Assembly: GCA_019914945.1 (NCBI GenBank)
Contig: CM034109.1
Location: 992,001 to 1,056,000 of the forward strand
Direction: 5' to 3'
Origin: Typha latifolia
Lineage: Eukaryota > Streptophyta > Magnoliopsida > Poales > Typhaceae
Length of the DNA stretch: 64,000 nucleotides
Shown: piece by piece, positions 59,150 to 64,000 of the stretch
Numbering within the stretch: position 1 is the first letter of the stretch
Layout: every line of letters begins with the position of its first letter
Made by a program: the position numbers and the translations under genes
The notes under the pieces: model-generated
Seen by the model: the letters and a program-made list of their open reading frames with translations, nothing else
What the model was told of the DNA's origin: nothing
Databases searched by the model: none

Positions 59150-59995
59150 TCGACCTTAAGTCAAGCTTGAATTATATCAAGCTCGATAACTAAATAATCT
59201 CAATTTAATTACATCTTGATGTGTGGAGTAGATATAAACTTTTAGATTTTGATGTAATGATTTTACTCTCTCTATATATATTGTTATGATCCGACCATGA
59301 GAGTTGACACAGTTAGGTTAAGCCAAGTCGAGTACAGTTAGTTAATTTTGCTTATATTTTTAAACTAAAATTAAAATGATCATATGTGAATGTAAGCCCA
59401 ATATGACAAATTGGATGCAACCCGCTATGACTCTACTTTTATAAATTTGAATGGTAATAGGTTAATTAGGAGCGTGGACTGAATATTAATTTTGCCTTTA
59501 TCTTTTAATCATAGCTATTAAATTATTTTCGCTTTCTTAGAAATAGATCATAATCTTAGAAACCCTACCAAGTTACTAAAACCTAATCTACAACTCTTCT
59601 CACAAGCTACTCTTTCCCATGACCGATCTTCACCATCTCATGGTCTTCTGCCACTCTCTGAAGACCATCCAATGTCGGTATTTTTTTTTCTATCCTATTT
59701 CGACCTTTCTCTACTGTTACAGCAATATTTTTTCACTCTAACCTTAGAATCAATTTATTCGAAAACCATTAAATCTGTGACTTCAGAAGACTACTACCCG
59801 TAATAAATTTATAATTTCTTTATGAACGAATCATTTCAGATCTAGATCGAAATATATATATATATATATATATATATCTTTGGAGCCTTATTAGCTTGAG
59901 TACGAGTAAGCCTACATGCGATCATAATCAAGTTAAGCTTGGATTAAGTCTAATCGACCCGAGCACAAGCAGACTTGATGATTTCGATAGCCCTA
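59150..59995. mobile_element. Possible decayed hAT-type element, right end only
   Basis: The right end reads, in reverse complement, TAGGGCTATCGAAATCAT, close to the start of the hAT-type element at 39,464 (TAGGGCTGTCAAAATAAT). It also has CTCG/GCTTG-rich subterminal DNA. The left end and the 8-bp duplication were not found. An AT run lies inside at 59,852-59,877. Confidence 0.35.
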
Positions 59996-61570
59996 AACAT
60001 ACAACTTATTTTTTCTTTTATCAAAACTTAAAAATAGAGGACTCAAATTATAAATAGTGAAAATGTAGCGTATAGAATGTTACATCCTAAAAGATTGGTA
60101 CATCCTAAAGAATGGAGTTGTTGACCATATCCAAATCACCTCTATTCGGCTTTGAAGAATTTTTCTTTTTAAATAATAATATTTTAATACAAATATACTT
60201 CAAAGTTTAAAGGAGATTTTGATGGATTAATTAAACATATCATTAATTTCCCTCTAAAATTAACATATAATTTTTTATATCACAGTAAAAATAATAACTA
60301 CTCTTATGGCTCTGGTCGTAACCAAACAACTCTTTTTTTTTTAAGACTAATTTAATCTTGCAATGAATCTAACTATCGGCATTTGATTCTTAGACTCAAA
60401 TTGAATGGAGATTTTGCAGGATAAACCTGATATTAGTTTCATCTTGCAACTTTTCCCATTTTTAGAGAAATAATTATGCTTTTTATTTAATGCAAATTTG
60501 TTCTTTTCAAAAAGAATTCAATATTTTCGAGTTAAATATTCTTCTTCTCGTCTCTTTTTTTTTTTACTAGTATTCTATCTAAACAAATTTTTATATCAGA
60601 TTCACATACCATATATGAGCTCATAAGACTGTTAATAAGAATTTTTTTAATTTAATACCATTTGATACTCAAATATTTATCTAAAGATATAACTAAAATA
60701 TTGAATTCTATTTATAACAATAGATTAGATATTTAAAAAATTCATATTTATTATATAAATTCCAATCGGTTCTTTTTTAAATGTGTTAGAATTCTTATCC
60801 AATCCTCTCTATTTTTATCTCTCCGAAATATCTTCAAGTTTCATTTATTGGGTCTAAAAGTTTATTAGAAGATGGGAACTATTTAAAAAAATATATCTAT
60901 TTGATATTTTCACATATCTTTTTAATATGAACTCGATCTAAATTTTTCTAAATATGTTGGAAAGTCTATCCAATCACCTTCATCGTTAAGAATAATCTTT
61001 AAATTTAACCTAATTTTATTGCTAAATGACATAATACAATGATGAATGATATTTTTTGCTACTAAATAAATTAATTATTAATTACTTCTAATTTTCAAAG
61101 GAGGCTCTCATTTTATGTTAAACTTGACTAGATTACGACACAAGCTGCAGGACGGGATGATACAATTTCCATACTCTACCTTCCTGCTCCTTTCTGTTTC
61201 TCTTACGTAAAATTTTATAATCTAATATAATTTTTAACGTCTTACAACCGTCGTGACTTTTGTATTCTTCGTCGCTTGCCTTCCATGGAATTCCATCTCC
61301 ATTATAAGTCCAGATGCAGACTTTCCCTTCAATTCTATCCATAAATTCAGTGCTGTTAGGCAACAAAAATACTTTGGGCCTCCTACTATTTCCAAGGATT
61401 GTTGAGAGGATAAAGTGAAGTCCAGAAGTGATCATCTTCCAGAAGAAAAAGAAAGAAGGAAACCATGGATTTTAGATTTCATGGGTTTAAGAAAAGAATT
61501 GGGGGCTTTTGTGTGATTAACAATGGGTTACTCTTTTAAGAGGACATGAAGATCTCCTTATTTTCTAGTC
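59996..61570. other. AT-rich region without a supported gene
   Basis: Very AT-rich DNA. A 100-codon minus-strand frame (61,133-61,435) has no recognised domain and was not accepted. Confidence 0.45.
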
Positions 61571-61669
61571 AATGAGAACATATATAATGGGATCTATGTG
61601 CTATGTGCTAGTTAATGCAAAATTAGGGGAAAATATTATATTCTTTTTTGTGTTTCCTCTCCTAAAATT

Positions 61670-63640
61670 CTACATCAATCAAAATTTCTATAAGTCTGAT
61701 CATTTTCAATGTCATGTCACATTGCAAGTCTTCATTCTAGCGAGAACTAAAATTATGAGTCACTGTGATCATTTTCTTTTGAACCAGGAGGTCATGACAC
61801 AAGAGAATCTTGATGCAGAAATTCCACAACAATTAATTAACAGAATTGTCCTAATCTACCTTCTTGTTCCCTTCCTTTCATAGAAGTTCACAAATCAATA
61901 CAATTTCTATTCCTTTCTTTGAGTTCCACATTCATTAAAATTTTTATAGTCTAAATTATTTTAAAAATCATGTCATATAGCAAATGTTTGTTTCTAGCTA
62001 GGACTAGGTTGCGAGATAATTTATTTTAACCATCAATGTTGTTGCAAGACTTTTATTAAGATCTTGACTCTTGACTTTAGATTAGCGAGGAAACATGGCT
62101 TAAAACTATCCTTTATCCTGCTTTGTTCCTCAACTCTTCAGATATCCGTCGACTTGCTATTATTTGTGTCAAGTCTGTTATGAATGTAAGCTAAGTTAGT
62201 CAAGTCAAATTGATTTCGTAAGTTAAATTTATCATATTATTTAAATTTTAAAAAATTAGATAATCTGTATGTAGATCTAATGCACTAGGTTTTTACTTCT
62301 ATAAATAGGAGTGATCATTTGTTGATAATTATGGTGGAACGAATATGAATTTAGCCAAAATTATTCTTTCGCCTTTATCTTTTATTATAGCCATTAGATC
62401 GACTTAATCTTCGTAAGAATAATTCGGAACTCTAAATCCACCTTCGAGACTTGGTATAATTTTAATGTTGGGATTCCACAGCCATTAACAATACTCTTCT
62501 TGTTCCCTTTCCTAGAATTCCCTATCCATCAAAATTTCTATAATCCATATCATTTTCAAAGTTAACGTCACATTGTAAGTCTTCATTTCTTGCTAGTACT
62601 ATAGCTAGATAAGTCATTGCGACTATCTTTGTCATTGCAGGACATTGACGACTTAGATTTGAGCAACCATACAAGTACTTTTAAAAAATATATGTATTGT
62701 GATATCTAATCATCAAGACTATCTTATGATTTGAGCAACCATACAATTTCTAGTATCGTATGACTATTCTTATTTTCTTTCTTGGAGTTCCACATTCATT
62801 AAAATTTTATAGTCTAAATTATTTTCAATATCATATCATATAGCAAATGTTTGTTTCTAGCTAGGACTAGCTCATTCGAATTATTTTAACCATCAATGTT
62901 GTTGCAAGACTTTTATTAAGATCTTGACTCTTGACTTTGGATTAGTGAGGAAACATGAATTAAAACTATCTCATCCTTTATCCTGCATTCTTCCTCAACT
63001 CTTAAGATCTCGGTCGACTTGCTATTATCCGTGTCAGGTCGGTTATGAATATAAGCTCAGTTAGTCGAGTCAAATTGATTTTGTAAGTTAGATTTATCTT
63101 ATTATTTAAATTTTAGAAAATTAAATAATTTGTATGTGGACCAATGCACTAGGGTTTTTACTTCTATAAATAGGAGTGATAATTTATTGATAATTATAAT
63201 AGAAGAAATATGAGTTTAGCTAAAATTATTCTTTCGCTTTATTTTTTATCATTGCCATTAAATTGACTTAATCTTCGTAAGAGTAATTCAGAACCCTAAA
63301 TCCACCTTCGAGACTTGGTATAATTTTAATATTGGGATTCTCGAGACTTGGTATAATTTTAATGTTGGGATTCCACAGCCATTAACAATACTCTTCTTGT
63401 TCCCTTTCCTAGAATTCCCTATCCATCAAAATTTCTATAATCCATATCATTTTCAAAGTTAACGTCACATTGTAAGTCTTCGTTTCTTGCTAGGACTATA
63501 GCTAGATAAGTCATTGCGACTATCTTTGTCATTGCGGGACATTGACAACTTAGATTTGAGCAACCATACAAGTACTTTTAAAAAATATATGTATTATGAT
63601 ATCTAATAATCAAGAAAAAAATTTATATTTGCAAAGTATG
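61670..63640. repeat. Tandem array of a ~0.86 kb noncoding unit
   Basis: About two full units and a partial third lie in direct orientation. Copy 1 runs about 61,880-62,740 and copy 2 about 62,740-63,640. A diverged partial unit starts near 61,670. CATCAATGTTGTTGCAAGAC occurs at 62,031 and 62,891 (offset 860). CCACAGCCATTAACAATACT occurs at 62,476 and 63,373 (offset 897). The extra ~37 bp in copy 2 is an internal duplication of CGAGACTTGGTATAATTTTA near 63,318-63,357. Each copy carries a TATA-like TTCTATAAATAGGAGTGAT (about 62,298 and 63,160), so the unit may derive from LTRs or another promoter-bearing element. No coding sequence. Confidence 0.8.
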
Positions 63641-63682
63641 TGCCCCACTAATTGTAATTTTTTTTATATAAAAAGAAGTTTA

Positions 63683-63892
63683 ATGACTATGTTCAAATCC
63701 TTTATCCGATCGATGTTTTTAATACTTTGGCTTTTGGTCGAATTACCATTAACAGTCTCTCACAAACCTGACAGCAATTGCACTGCCAGTGAGAGGAATA
63801 CACTTCTCTCCTTTAAAGAGCACATTATGATTATTGGATGTTATCTCTCCTTTAAAGGGCAAAGACTACTACAGATAGAGTGCATACCTTAA
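63683..63892 (+). pseudogene. N-terminal fragment of an LRR receptor-like protein
   Basis: From ATG 63,683 the frame reads a hydrophobic signal peptide (FLILWLLVELPLTVS), then CTASERNTLLSFKEHI. This is the N-terminal cap (LRRNT_2) of plant LRR receptor-like proteins (EIX2-type). The following residues leave the family pattern, but another frame just downstream (about 63,843-63,878) reads like the next expected segment (LKGKDYYR then a stop). A 13-bp duplication, CTCTCCTTTAAAG, at about 63,807 and 63,846 marks the break. No LRRs follow before the window end, so this is a broken start. Confidence 0.55.
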
Positions 63893-64000
63893 GAATAAAG
63901 TAATAATATACATCAAAGAATAAAAATCTAATCAAGTTTAGGTTCTTGTTGAAAAGAACTTCTTAATGCGTGAGAAGAATTAAAATTAGATTGATCATCA

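Noticed and set aside
61133..61435. 100-codon minus-strand open frame
   Set aside because: No recognised domain, no clear promoter, AT-rich context; other frames over the same DNA look equally peptide-like, so coding status cannot be supported.

Overview
The window looks like nuclear DNA of a flowering plant, most likely a monocot. Genes are split by spliceosomal introns, coding first exons are GC-rich inside AT-rich DNA, and plant-only families are present (LRK10-like receptor kinase, gamma carbonic anhydrase-like subunit, SGR5/IDD-type tail protein). Transposable elements and microsatellites fill much of the rest. The strong exon/intron GC contrast suggests a commelinid monocot, but I cannot name the species. 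No bacterial, organellar, viral or CRISPR features were seen.

Layout. 1-7.9 kb: gene-free repeats, including a fold-back element and several copies of a ~300-430 bp dispersed repeat. 7.97-12.93 kb (+): two-exon mitochondrial gamma carbonic anhydrase-like gene. 13-18 kb: a broken LRK10-like kinase fragment, a fold-back element and a decayed LTR element. 18.52-21.19 kb (+): four-exon LRK10-like receptor kinase whose third intron appears to be GC-AG. 23.5-25.1 kb (-): head-to-tail pair of single-exon genes for secreted proteins with six conserved cysteines, which I do not recognise. 25.66-30.89 kb (+): complete but decayed Ty1/copia element with CTTTT target-site duplication. 31.07-32.15 kb (-): multi-pass membrane protein. 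34.13-39.18 kb (-): five-exon plastid-type DUF493 protein. 39.46-43.18 kb: hAT-type element, then a gutted copia element carrying a nested solo LTR. 44.41-55.27 kb (+): seven-exon ALKBH1-type dioxygenase whose ~7 kb sixth intron holds hAT-like and fold-back elements. 55.54-55.99 kb (-): small protein resembling the C-terminal part of SGR5/IDD15 factors without zinc fingers, convergent with ALKBH1. 56-64 kb: noncoding DNA, a ~0.86 kb tandem duplication and a broken LRR receptor-like-protein start at the right edge.

The genes do not form a pathway. They are independent plant genes separated by transposon debris. The least explained item is the tandem six-cysteine secreted protein pair. The most checkable gene-structure oddity is the GC donor in the receptor kinase. 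Exon joins were derived by hand from reading frame, GT/GC-AG sites and family knowledge; no transcript data were available.
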